NCBI GenBank assembly: GCA_900550095.1 | Contig: URRG01000132.1 | Location: forward strand, 1 to 6,656 | Reading direction: 5' to 3' | DNA: 6,656 nt | DNA from: an uncultured Oscillospiraceae bacterium | Lineage (GTDB): Bacteria > Bacillota > Clostridia > Oscillospirales > Acutalibacteraceae | Shown here: positions 1 through 5,326 of the stretch, in pieces | Position numbering within the stretch: the stretch's first letter is position 1 | How the letters are laid out: each line of letters starts with the position of its first letter | Notes under the pieces: generated by a model | Seen by the model: the letters and a program-made list of their open reading frames with translations, nothing else | What the model was told of the DNA's origin: nothing | Databases searched by the model: none | Made by a program: the position numbers and the translations under genes

Positions 1-106
1 GGGTGTAGATCCAGCGGTCGCTTGTATCCAGAATCTGCGCCAGATCGTCGTTGGTCTTTACGCAGGAGGGCAGGGCGCTTCCGGCGCCTAAGATAGAAAA
101 ACTCAT
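1..106 (-). CDS. fabH: 3-oxoacyl-ACP synthase III (FabH), N-terminal fragment
   Basis: Only the first 35 codons are in the window; the gene continues past the left edge. The reading begins MSFSILGAGSALPSC and contains TNDDLAQILDTSDRWI. This matches the FabH N-terminus, in which an ILGxGxxLP strand is followed by TNxDL and a (D/E)TSDxWI segment. FabH is the cytosolic beta-ketoacyl-ACP synthase that condenses acyl-CoA with malonyl-ACP to start type II fatty-acid synthesis. The catalytic Cys-His-Asn residues lie outside the window. The ATG at 106-104 overlaps the stop of the regulator gene as ATGA, and a GAAAGAAGG ribosome binding site (124-116) lies inside the end of that gene, so the two are probably translationally coupled. 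The family call rests on a short but characteristic segment. Confidence 0.88.
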   Translation of the reverse strand, partial: MSFSILGAGSALPSCVKTNDDLAQILDTSDRWIYT

Positions 107-612
107 GGGTTGCCGCCTTCTTTCAATGAGAGTGTGTGCCTGGGGGAGCGGGTCTTTTTATGGAGGCTTTCGTTCAGAAAGCAGTTGAGCTTCGCCATTC
201 CCCGCAGCATGGCGCTTTTTTCATCCTCTGTAAGACCGTCCGATATAGAGGCGGCCATCCGGTGGTGAAAAAGGGCGTGGGCGCGGTTGGCTGTTTCCCC
301 CGAATGGGTGAGAAGGACGTGGACCCTCCGGCCGTCTTTTTCGCTGCGTCGCTTTTCCACGAATCCTTTTTTCAGAAGTTTGTTGATGGCCAGCGTGACA
401 GAGGGGAGGCTGATCTGCAGATCCTCAGAAATCTCGCTGATGGTCTTTCCCTCCGGATGGCTCCGCGGGCTTCCCACCGCTTCCAGAAGATGGATTTCCC
501 CTATGGTCAGATTCAGGCGCTCAATATTGGCCAGCTGCTGCTCTTCGATCAGCTCAATGGAACGGTAGGCGCGCATGAGAAGGTCGTTCAGCTGGGACTC
601 AAAGGATTCCAT
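103..612 (-). CDS. fabT: MarR-family regulator, FabT-like (fatty-acid synthesis repressor)
   Basis: This 169-residue protein is a winged-helix regulator of the MarR family. Residues about 1-35 form the N-terminal dimerisation helix. A helix-turn-helix follows at about 57-82 (TISEISEDLQISLPSVTLA), then the wing at about 85-103 (GFVEKRRSEKDGRRVHVLLT), with the DGRR-type wing typical of MarR proteins. The C-terminal helices end in a basic tail (about 150-169). In Firmicutes, a MarR protein directly upstream of fabH is usually FabT, which binds acyl-ACP and represses the fab operon. The function here is inferred from that gene order, and the dyad over its own promoter supports self-repression. 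The start at 612-610 has a GGAGGTG site (624-618) at good spacing. A different ligand is possible, but the coupling to fabH makes lipid control much the best reading. Confidence 0.85.
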   Translation of the reverse strand: MESFESQLNDLLMRAYRSIELIEEQQLANIERLNLTIGEIHLLEAVGSPRSHPEGKTISEISEDLQISLPSVTLAINKLLKKGFVEKRRSEKDGRRVHVLLTHSGETANRAHALFHHRMAASISDGLTEDEKSAMLRGMAKLNCFLNESLHKKTRSPRHTLSLKEGGNP

Positions 613-630
613 GGGAGCACCTCCAAAATT

Positions 631-651
631 AATTAGTTAGACAAACAAATT
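631..651. promoter_or_regulatory. Dyad operator over the fab promoter -10/start site, probable FabT box
   Basis: This is a 21-base imperfect palindrome centred on 641. Ten-base arms beginning AATTAGTTAG and ending CAAACAAATT pair at 8 of 10 positions. It overlaps the -10 box and the predicted start, where a bound MarR dimer would block RNA polymerase. FabT boxes in other Firmicutes are AT-rich dyads carrying TTTG...CAAA-type half-sites, and this site has the same general look. Binding by the adjacent regulator is inferred. A further half-site-like AGTTTGATTTT lies at 683-693, just upstream of the -35 box. Confidence 0.6.
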
Positions 652-677
652 ATATAGCGGCTAAACCTCCCTGTCAA
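649..677 (-). promoter_or_regulatory. Sigma-A promoter of the fabT-fabH operon
   Basis: On the minus strand the -35 box TTGACA (677-672) and the -10 box TATAAT (654-649) both match the consensus exactly, with a 17-base spacer. The predicted start is near 642, which leaves a leader of about 30 bases before the fabT ATG. Such a strong promoter feeding a biosynthetic operon would need a repressor, which fits the operator over its -10 region. Confidence 0.85.
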
Positions 678-783
678 TACGAAGTTTGATTTTCCGGGCG
701 TGAATGGGAGAAAGGGATAAAAAATTCCCGGTTCCTTCAGGCGGGAAACGGGAAGAGGGCGTATAAGTATGCGCGAACAATAT

Positions 784-816
784 AAAAGGATCTCCGGAGA
801 CTCCGGAGATCCTTTT
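784..816 (-). terminator. Intrinsic terminator after the purine permease gene
   Basis: A perfect inverted repeat has 16-base arms (784-799 and 801-816), which would fold as a 14-base stem with a 5-base loop. The GC-rich core GATCTCCGG is flanked by A tracts on one side and T tracts on the other, so it can terminate in both directions. It starts 24 bases past the permease stop codon and separates that gene from the fab operon promoter. Confidence 0.85.
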
Positions 817-840
817 ATGAAAGAATATAGGCCGGTTCGA

Positions 841-2250
841 TCAGATAGAAAGGGCAGGAACCACCAGAGTCAGGATACGCAGCACAAAGAGCGCGGCAGA
901 AACCCACATGACGGGATGGATGTCCTTAATCTTGCCGGTAAAGATCTTCAAGAATACCCATGCCAGGATGCCGAACATGATGCCGTTGGCAATGGAATAG
1001 GTGAAGGGCATGAAGATGACCGCCACGAAGCCGCCGATAGAATCAGCAATATCGCCGTCGAAATGCATTTTGAGAACGGATTTCATCATCATCAGGCCTA
1101 CAAATACCAGAGCGGGGGCAGTGGCAAAACCGGGGATCGCCAGGAAGATGGGGGAGAGGAACAGGGCCAGGATGAACATCACAGCCGTAGAGAGAGCTGT
1201 GAGACCCGTCCGCCCGCCGGCAGCTACGCCTGCAGTGGATTCTACATAGCTGGTCACGGTGGAGGTGCCCAGCACGGCGCCCGCCACGGTGCCGATAGCG
1301 TCGGACATGAGAGCCTTTCCGGCCTTGGGGAGCTTGCCGTCCTTATCCAGAAGACCGCCCTGGTCGGCGACGCCGATGAGGGTTCCCACCGTGTCAAACA
1401 GATCCACAAACAGGAACGCAAAGACGATCACGGCGAACTGAAGCACATGGCCGGCTACAAATCCGAAATCGAACTGGAAGAAGGTGGGGGCCAGCGAAGG
1501 AGGCAGGAAGGAAGAGATTCCGCCGGAAAAATCCGGAAGAACGGAAGCGCCCTGATACCAGCCGGTAGCCTGGGCTATCATGCCCAGCACCCAGGTGCCC
1601 AGAATACCCAGCAGAATAGCGCCCTTCACACGGAAGTGCCAAAGGATTCCGATGAGGATCAGGCCCACAAAGGCGAGCGCCACAGGCGCACTGCCCACAT
1701 CGCCGAGAGCTACCAGTGTCGAGGAGGAAACGCTTGCAGTTCCGTCTTCCGCCACTACGGCGAAAGCGTCTGTGGTGACAAAGCCCGCGCCCTTGAGGCC
1801 TACCAGCGTAATAAAGAGGCCGATACCGGCGGTGATGCCGTATTTCAGGTTGGCGGGCACGTTGTTTACCAGCTGCTCACGGAATTTAACCAAAGAGAGC
1901 AGGATGAAAATGATGCCTTCCACCAGAATCGCGGTCAGAGCGATTTTCCAGGGATCGGTAACGCCCATTTTTACCAGTTCGGGACATACCGTATAGGCAA
2001 AATAGGCGTTGAGGCCCATGCCGGAAGCCAGCGCCACAGGATAATTCGCGTAAAACGCCATGATCAGGGTGGCGAAAGCCGCCGAAACGGCTGTGGCGGT
2101 GAAGACAGCGCCGGAATCCATTCCGGCTTCCGCCAGCATGGAGGGGTTGACGGCGAGAATATACGCCATCGCCAGGAAGGTGGTAACGCCGGCGACGATT
2201 TCGGTGCGGGTGTTCGTGCCGTGTTCCTTCAGTTTAAAAAACTTTTCCAT
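841..2250 (-). CDS. NCS2-family purine permease (PbuG/AzgA type)
   Basis: This 469-residue integral membrane protein has many hydrophobic segments from about residue 18 to 467, in keeping with the 14-helix UraA/UapA fold. It belongs to the PbuG/PbuO/AzgA branch, which imports adenine, guanine or hypoxanthine with protons. Signature stretches are visible: TTFLAMAYILAVNP (23-36), GMGLNAYFAY (77-86), DLFDTVGTLIG (283-293) and the substrate-site region SYVESTAGVAAGGRTG (334-349), which carries the conserved acidic residue. The length is normal for the branch. The start at 2250-2248 follows an AAGGAG site about 9 bases upstream. The gene stands alone between the terminator at 784-816 and a long structured leader upstream. 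Which purine it carries cannot be read from the sequence. Confidence 0.93.
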   Translation of the reverse strand: MEKFFKLKEHGTNTRTEIVAGVTTFLAMAYILAVNPSMLAEAGMDSGAVFTATAVSAAFATLIMAFYANYPVALASGMGLNAYFAYTVCPELVKMGVTDPWKIALTAILVEGIIFILLSLVKFREQLVNNVPANLKYGITAGIGLFITLVGLKGAGFVTTDAFAVVAEDGTASVSSSTLVALGDVGSAPVALAFVGLILIGILWHFRVKGAILLGILGTWVLGMIAQATGWYQGASVLPDFSGGISSFLPPSLAPTFFQFDFGFVAGHVLQFAVIVFAFLFVDLFDTVGTLIGVADQGGLLDKDGKLPKAGKALMSDAIGTVAGAVLGTSTVTSYVESTAGVAAGGRTGLTALSTAVMFILALFLSPIFLAIPGFATAPALVFVGLMMMKSVLKMHFDGDIADSIGGFVAVIFMPFTYSIANGIMFGILAWVFLKIFTGKIKDIHPVMWVSAALFVLRILTLVVPALSI

Positions 2251-2352
2251 TTCCGTTCTCCTTCTTTACAGTTTTGATTTATACATCCGGCAGGCCGCCT
2301 GCTGCCCTTTTGGGTAAGGCTTTCCGCCGGTTTATACCGCTGGGATGCGGGG

Positions 2353-2396
2353 AAAATAAAAAGCGCCCGGAATCCACAATTCTAGGCGTCACGCCT
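2353..2396 (-). terminator. Intrinsic terminator with overlapping alternative hairpin in the permease leader
   Basis: On the minus strand, 2388-2364 folds as an 11-base-pair stem with one mismatch and a GTG loop, and is followed by CTTTTTATTTT (2363-2353), a standard intrinsic terminator. A second hairpin, AGGCG-TGA-CGCCT (2396-2384), uses the same five bases 2388-2384 as the first half of the terminator stem, so the two cannot form together. This is the layout expected for transcription attenuation, but it could also be the 3' end of an independent small RNA. The permease ATG lies about 100 bases downstream. Confidence 0.55.
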
Positions 2397-2617
2397 GGAA
2401 GAAAGCGGGCAGGCTTTTCACGGTTTCAGACCGCGAAAGAATCTTCCTGCAATACTCCCATGCCCTCTTTACCAAAGGATGTCTGCGGGCTCTGAAACCG
2501 CATTCCCGGCTTCCCGGCAAGACCATCCACGACGTTGTTACGAAATGTTTTGTCCAGAAGAATATTCTGGAGGCAGAAAAAGTTTTACATCTCATTCAAA
2601 GATTATTCATAAACTAT
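2353..2617 (-). ncRNA. Structured leader or small RNA upstream of the permease, class unknown
   Basis: Between a good minus-strand promoter and an intrinsic terminator lie about 260 bases with strong potential RNA structure and no supported reading frame. The arms CGGTTTCAGA (2421-2430) and TCTGAAACCG (2491-2500) pair perfectly over 10 bases. The stem continues inward with CCGC (2431-2434) and GCGG (2485-2488) after a 2-base bulge. A CCAGAA-TTCTGG hairpin lies at 2554-2570, and a tandem TTCCCGGC repeat at about 2503-2518. I see no purine-riboswitch loop motifs and no T-box sequence. A rod-like RNA of about 250 nucleotides ending in a terminator could be a 6S-like RNA or a new purine-related attenuator, but neither class can be assigned by eye. 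Confidence 0.4.
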
Positions 2618-2623
2618 AGTATA

Positions 2624-2652
2624 ACTATACCATTTCTTTCGACGTGAAGCAA
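2624..2652 (-). promoter_or_regulatory. Candidate sigma-A promoter for the permease leader
   Basis: On the minus strand, TTGCTT (2652-2647) and TATAGT (2629-2624) are separated by 17 bases. The -10 box matches 5 of 6 consensus positions and the -35 box only 3 of 6. The -10 box sits in an AT-rich run of alternating TATA elements (2611-2630) with partial dyad symmetry, so an operator or a second -10 box is possible. Transcription would start near 2617 and read through the structured leader. Confidence 0.45.
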
Positions 2653-3283
2653 CAAAAAAGGAGCTTCATAATCCACCAAGAATTATGCTGATTTTTAACA
2701 TGGATTTATGGAATTTCACATACCTGTTTCTCGCCTCATTCGGAAATCTCCGGCTTTTGGAGAAACGGCTGTAGAGAAAAAGGCAAGAGAGCGCGGGCTG
2801 GGTTCTTTCCGGAAAACAGCGCCAAAGAAAGGACCGCTCTCCGGCCTGCGAATAATTTTGCAAATGCTGAGGCGGCGCTTTAAAAAGAAGCCGAATCTGT
2901 GAAAAGAAGAGTTTGAGAAGCTTTCAGGGAGAGCCGCTGGGGGGCTTCCGCCTGAGTTCTTGTTTCGGCCCATGTCGTTTGCGTGTCCTGCTATAGGCGC
3001 TGCTGTGGTTTGGAAGCTGTGTGTGGAGGGAGGCGCATTGTGTTGTGCAATTCTTCCGTCCTGCGCATACGAGACGTTTCTTTCCGCATATGTATGAAGA
3101 AGATCGGATCGGAATTTTTGGAAATAGAAAATATATTTCTGCGGCGATGGAACGAAAGCTGTGCTCTGGGACGGTATGGTTTGCCTCAAGGGAATGCAGG
3201 AATGCTCTGGCAGACTTTTTCCTGGACGGAGCAGCGGCGCCGCCGGAAATATCCGTCTTAGATCTGGAAAGGAGACCTGCCGT
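2653..3283. other. Region with no supported gene (about 630 bases)
   Basis: Open frames occur on both strands here, including overlapping minus-strand frames at 2716-3189 and 2924-3412 and plus-strand frames at 2983-3261. None has a good ribosome binding site, a recognisable motif or a coherent protein composition; their products are rich in scattered Arg, Ser, Cys and Pro, as expected of random translation. The only notable items are a short GC palindrome GCGGCGCCGC (3234-3243) and the ribosome binding site of the next gene at 3268-3274. It may be eroded accessory DNA or a long untranslated region. Confidence 0.5.
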
Positions 3284-3478
3284 ATGCTTCCCTGCCGTGA
3301 AGGATGCGCTTTTTACCAGGAGGGATGCCATAAAACCTGCCCCCAGTGGAAAGAGATGCGGGAAAAGCTGAGCATTGAGAAGAAGCGGAAAAAGATATAT
3401 TTGGAATACCACCAGAGGATCTGCGCCGCCGTGATCCGGCGCTGCTATGAGGTATCTCCCCGGAGGTTCTGCAAATGA
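3284..3478 (+). CDS. Small cysteine-rich protein, unknown function
   Basis: This 64-residue protein is the only supported plus-strand gene. The ATG at 3284 follows a strong AAAGGAG site (3268-3274) at 9-base spacing. The frame is open further upstream, but no earlier start has such a site. The N-terminus carries cysteines at 4, 8, 15 and 19 (MLPCREGCAFYQEGCHKTC), with a His at 16, suggesting a small zinc knuckle. A basic, charged helix follows (residues 22-40, rich in Lys and Glu), and three more cysteines lie at 47, 54 and 63. Short Firmicute proteins with a GCHxxC-type motif before a Lys/Glu-rich helix are common, often near mobile or phage genes, but I know no assigned role. It points toward the acetyltransferase gene (convergent) with about 250 bases between. 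Confidence 0.65.
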   Translation: MLPCREGCAFYQEGCHKTCPQWKEMREKLSIEKKRKKIYLEYHQRICAAVIRRCYEVSPRRFCK

Positions 3479-3610
3479 AGGGCTGCCGGGGAGCGTACAA
3501 CGGCAAAAAGCAGGAAGCCGGCTGTACAGGCATCCGGCTCTCTGCTGAATATGTTGGGCGTAATAGGCGGCTGGCGGCTGTATAGATGTATATCTCTCTA
3601 TCTGCCGCTG

Positions 3611-3658
3611 TCTGCCGGGATGGCCTGTGCAGGCGGCGCTCCGCCGCCGGACGGCAGA
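3611..3658. repeat. Nested GC-rich inverted repeats between convergent genes
   Basis: The outer arms TCTGCCG (3611-3617) and CGGCAGA (3652-3658) are perfect 7-base complements and enclose a perfect hairpin GGCGGCG-CTC-CGCCGCC (3632-3648). The element lies between the convergent cysteine-rich and acetyltransferase genes, where a shared transcription stop would be expected. It lacks a T tract on either side, so an intrinsic terminator is not shown. Confidence 0.4.
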
Positions 3659-3729
3659 ACTGTGGTCTGCATGGAGGGCATAGTTTTACAAAATTCTGTT
3701 TTTCCGGACTGCAAAAAGCGTCTTGAGCC

Positions 3730-4509
3730 TCAGTACCAGCTTTTCGGTACGGGAACCATGTTCCCGAACAAATCGGGATTGCGTTTGAGAAGCCGGCTGG
3801 TGATTTCTTCCATTGACGCTGCATCGCATAAAACGCTGCGGGCTTCGCCCACCCGGCCTTCTTTTGCAGCGCCGAGCTTCAGGAAGACAGGCTCCATCTT
3901 GATATAATTCTGTGATATGTCCGGGCAGGTGGGGCAGTAGTGGCGGTGGAGCGGCATATCGACGATCTCGCCGCCGGGAACCAAAACCTGAAACGGCACC
4001 CTATAGGGAGTCAGGCGGTTTTCGATCCCGTTCCATTCCTCCACGCCGTGCAGGAATGTGTTGCGGAAGAGTCCGCACCCCAGGAAAAGAATTTTGGCAC
4101 GCCTGTCCAGAAGCTTGCCCCAGCACCCTTCCCGGGCGCAGGGGGTATGCACATGTTCTTCGCCCGCCACATACTCTGCAGCGTCTTTGCCAAAGGCCGC
4201 TACGGAATGAGTAGCGTGCAGGGAACGCAGCACCCCCGGGCGTTTAAAGAACAGATTGGTGAGCACCCCCACGCAGGAGGGTTCTGCAAGAGGGTCGAAG
4301 AGCAGGTGGTTTTCTCCCATAGAGGCCCAGCTGTGTGTGGGCAGGATCAAAAGCCCTTCGGATACAGCTTCCGTCAGGGCGTCCAGCACTGTGTCCGCGC
4401 CGCCCTCCACCTGGCCCACAGCCTTCATGGAGGAATGCACCAGCAGTGTGTCTCCGGAGGAAATGCCGAGCGCCCGCAGGCCGCGCAGAAGATCGCTTTT
4501 TTGATACAT
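3730..4509 (-). CDS. AAC(3)-family N-acetyltransferase
   Basis: This 259-residue cytosolic protein belongs to the antibiotic N-acetyltransferase family, which uses acetyl-CoA and includes aminoglycoside 3-N-acetyltransferases and YokD-like proteins. Family landmarks are present in order: DTLLVHSSMKAVG (20-32), LPTHSW (56-61), RSLHATHSVAAFG (95-107) with the conserved His-rich active-site stretch, TPCAREGCWGKLL (122-134), ILFLGCG (140-146) and NTFLHGVEE (150-158). The length is typical. The frame is open to an ATG at 4590, but the start at 4509 has a GGGAAGG site (4525-4519) and begins with the usual family N-terminus (SDLLRGLRALGISSGD), so it is preferred. Many homologues in commensal Firmicutes are chromosomal and of unknown substrate, so aminoglycoside resistance should not be assumed. 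It stands alone between gene-poor spacers. Confidence 0.88.
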   Translation of the reverse strand: MYQKSDLLRGLRALGISSGDTLLVHSSMKAVGQVEGGADTVLDALTEAVSEGLLILPTHSWASMGENHLLFDPLAEPSCVGVLTNLFFKRPGVLRSLHATHSVAAFGKDAAEYVAGEEHVHTPCAREGCWGKLLDRRAKILFLGCGLFRNTFLHGVEEWNGIENRLTPYRVPFQVLVPGGEIVDMPLHRHYCPTCPDISQNYIKMEPVFLKLGAAKEGRVGEARSVLCDAASMEEITSRLLKRNPDLFGNMVPVPKSWY

Positions 4510-4679
4510 GCAGATTTTCCTTCCCTTTGGTGTTTTTGATAAACAGGTTTCAAAGATGCAGCATGCCGGCATACAGGCGGGAACTTTCATTGAGACCTGC
4601 TAAAAGGAAACCGGTTTGTTTTGCGTCCGTCGGCGGGAGTTCCTTCCGGCAAATCTCTTATACTATCCTCATTCCTGAT

Positions 4680-4705
4680 ATCTGCGGGCGTGAACGCCGG
4701 CAGAT
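4680..4705. repeat. 26-base dyad upstream of the acetyltransferase gene
   Basis: The arms ATCTGC and GCAGAT (4680-4685, 4700-4705) pair perfectly. After one G/G mismatch, GGCG (4687-4690) pairs with CGCC (4695-4698) around a TGAA centre. It lies between the PD-(D/E)XK gene and the acetyltransferase gene, about 170 bases before the latter's start and just upstream of a TATAAG/TAGTAT cluster (4657-4665 on the minus strand). It could be an operator for the acetyltransferase gene or a terminator for the nuclease unit, but no T tract follows. Confidence 0.4.
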
Positions 4706-4781
4706 CCCTATGTAAGGCTCCTGTCTGTATCCCTTTTATGTCAAAAAGACGGACAGACGGGCTCCTCTCTTATGCGTATAG

Positions 4782-5273
4782 TTACGGTTCGATCCATTCA
4801 TAACGGATGGCGTGTTTGCCGAACGTCAGCAGCAAACCGTAGCTGTATGTATATTTTTCGTGGGGATCCATAAAAAAGCGGATTTTGTTTTTCACTTCCT
4901 CCGCGCTGGCAGGGGTGCTCCACCACCCCTTGCATTCCACGATCAACAGGTTGAATTCATTGCTTCCTCTTTTATGGATAATCAAATCGGGGTAGCACAG
5001 GTGTCCGTGCATGGATTTAAATCCGTCCATATCCAGGTTATATTCGCAGTCTATATGGAAATTGCAGAGCAGGTCGTTTTCCTTTAACGCTCTGAAAAGA
5101 TATATGCCGTATCTGAATACGACAGAGCGCTCAGCCGCGTGATGATCGCTATCCGTTCCTTTGGGCCTCTGAGCGACCAGTTCCCCGTCCTGCCGGTAAA
5201 ACTGCTTTTCGGCCTTATTAAGGCATTTTTCCAAATTTGTTTTGACCATGTCCTCTAACAGCACAATATTCAC
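4782..5273 (-). CDS. Small stand-alone PD-(D/E)XK nuclease-like protein
   Basis: This 163-residue protein has a restriction-endonuclease-like core. The motifs in order are ERSVVFRYGIYLF (48-60), which carries a conserved-looking Glu-Arg pair, CEYN (76-79), YPDLIIHKRGSN (94-105) and LLIVECKGW (109-117). The expected metal and catalytic residues are D96, E113 and K115, with E77 as a likely extra acidic residue. Proteins with this ER...CEYN...YPDxIIHxRG...ExK pattern form a widespread family that I know only as uncharacterised. The frame extends to an ATG at 5372, which would overlap the upstream gene. The GTG at 5273 is preferred because AAAGGAG (5287-5281) lies exactly 7 bases before it. It follows the NTPase-Mrr gene by 53 bases, so the two are probably one operon. 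Nuclease activity is inferred from motifs only. Confidence 0.78.
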   Translation of the reverse strand: MNIVLLEDMVKTNLEKCLNKAEKQFYRQDGELVAQRPKGTDSDHHAAERSVVFRYGIYLFRALKENDLLCNFHIDCEYNLDMDGFKSMHGHLCYPDLIIHKRGSNEFNLLIVECKGWWSTPASAEEVKNKIRFFMDPHEKYTYSYGLLLTFGKHAIRYEWIEP

Positions 5274-5326
5274 AGCAAGGCTCCTTTGCATTCCAATATA
5301 TACGTTCCGGTTTTCTGGGATTTTTT

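Noticed and set aside
136..636. Plus-strand frame opposite the MarR gene
   Set aside because: It is a mirror of the fabT-like gene and lacks motifs and a ribosome binding site.
769..2277. Plus-strand frame of about 500 codons
   Set aside because: It is exactly antisense to the purine permease; its product is rich in Gly, His, Gln and Arg with no family motif, and no ribosome binding site precedes it.
2251..2617. Classic purine riboswitch in the permease leader
   Set aside because: The conserved three-way-junction and loop sequences of that aptamer (for example GTTTCTACC) are not present on the minus strand.
2716..3412. Overlapping minus-strand frames of about 160 codons each
   Set aside because: No recognisable motif or ribosome binding site. 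The right-hand one runs over the start of the better supported plus-strand gene.
4510..4590. Upstream ATG extending the acetyltransferase by 27 residues
   Set aside because: The extension has no family similarity, and the internal ATG at 4509 has a proper ribosome binding site and the usual family N-terminus.
4739..4744. Perfect TTGACA -35 box on the minus strand upstream of the acetyltransferase
   Set aside because: No -10-like hexamer lies 15-19 bases downstream; the nearest candidate, TTACAT, is 23 bases away.
4741..4760. Terminator for the nuclease operon at the AGACGG repeats
   Set aside because: The repeated AGACGG units are direct, not inverted, so no stem forms before the T tract on the minus strand.
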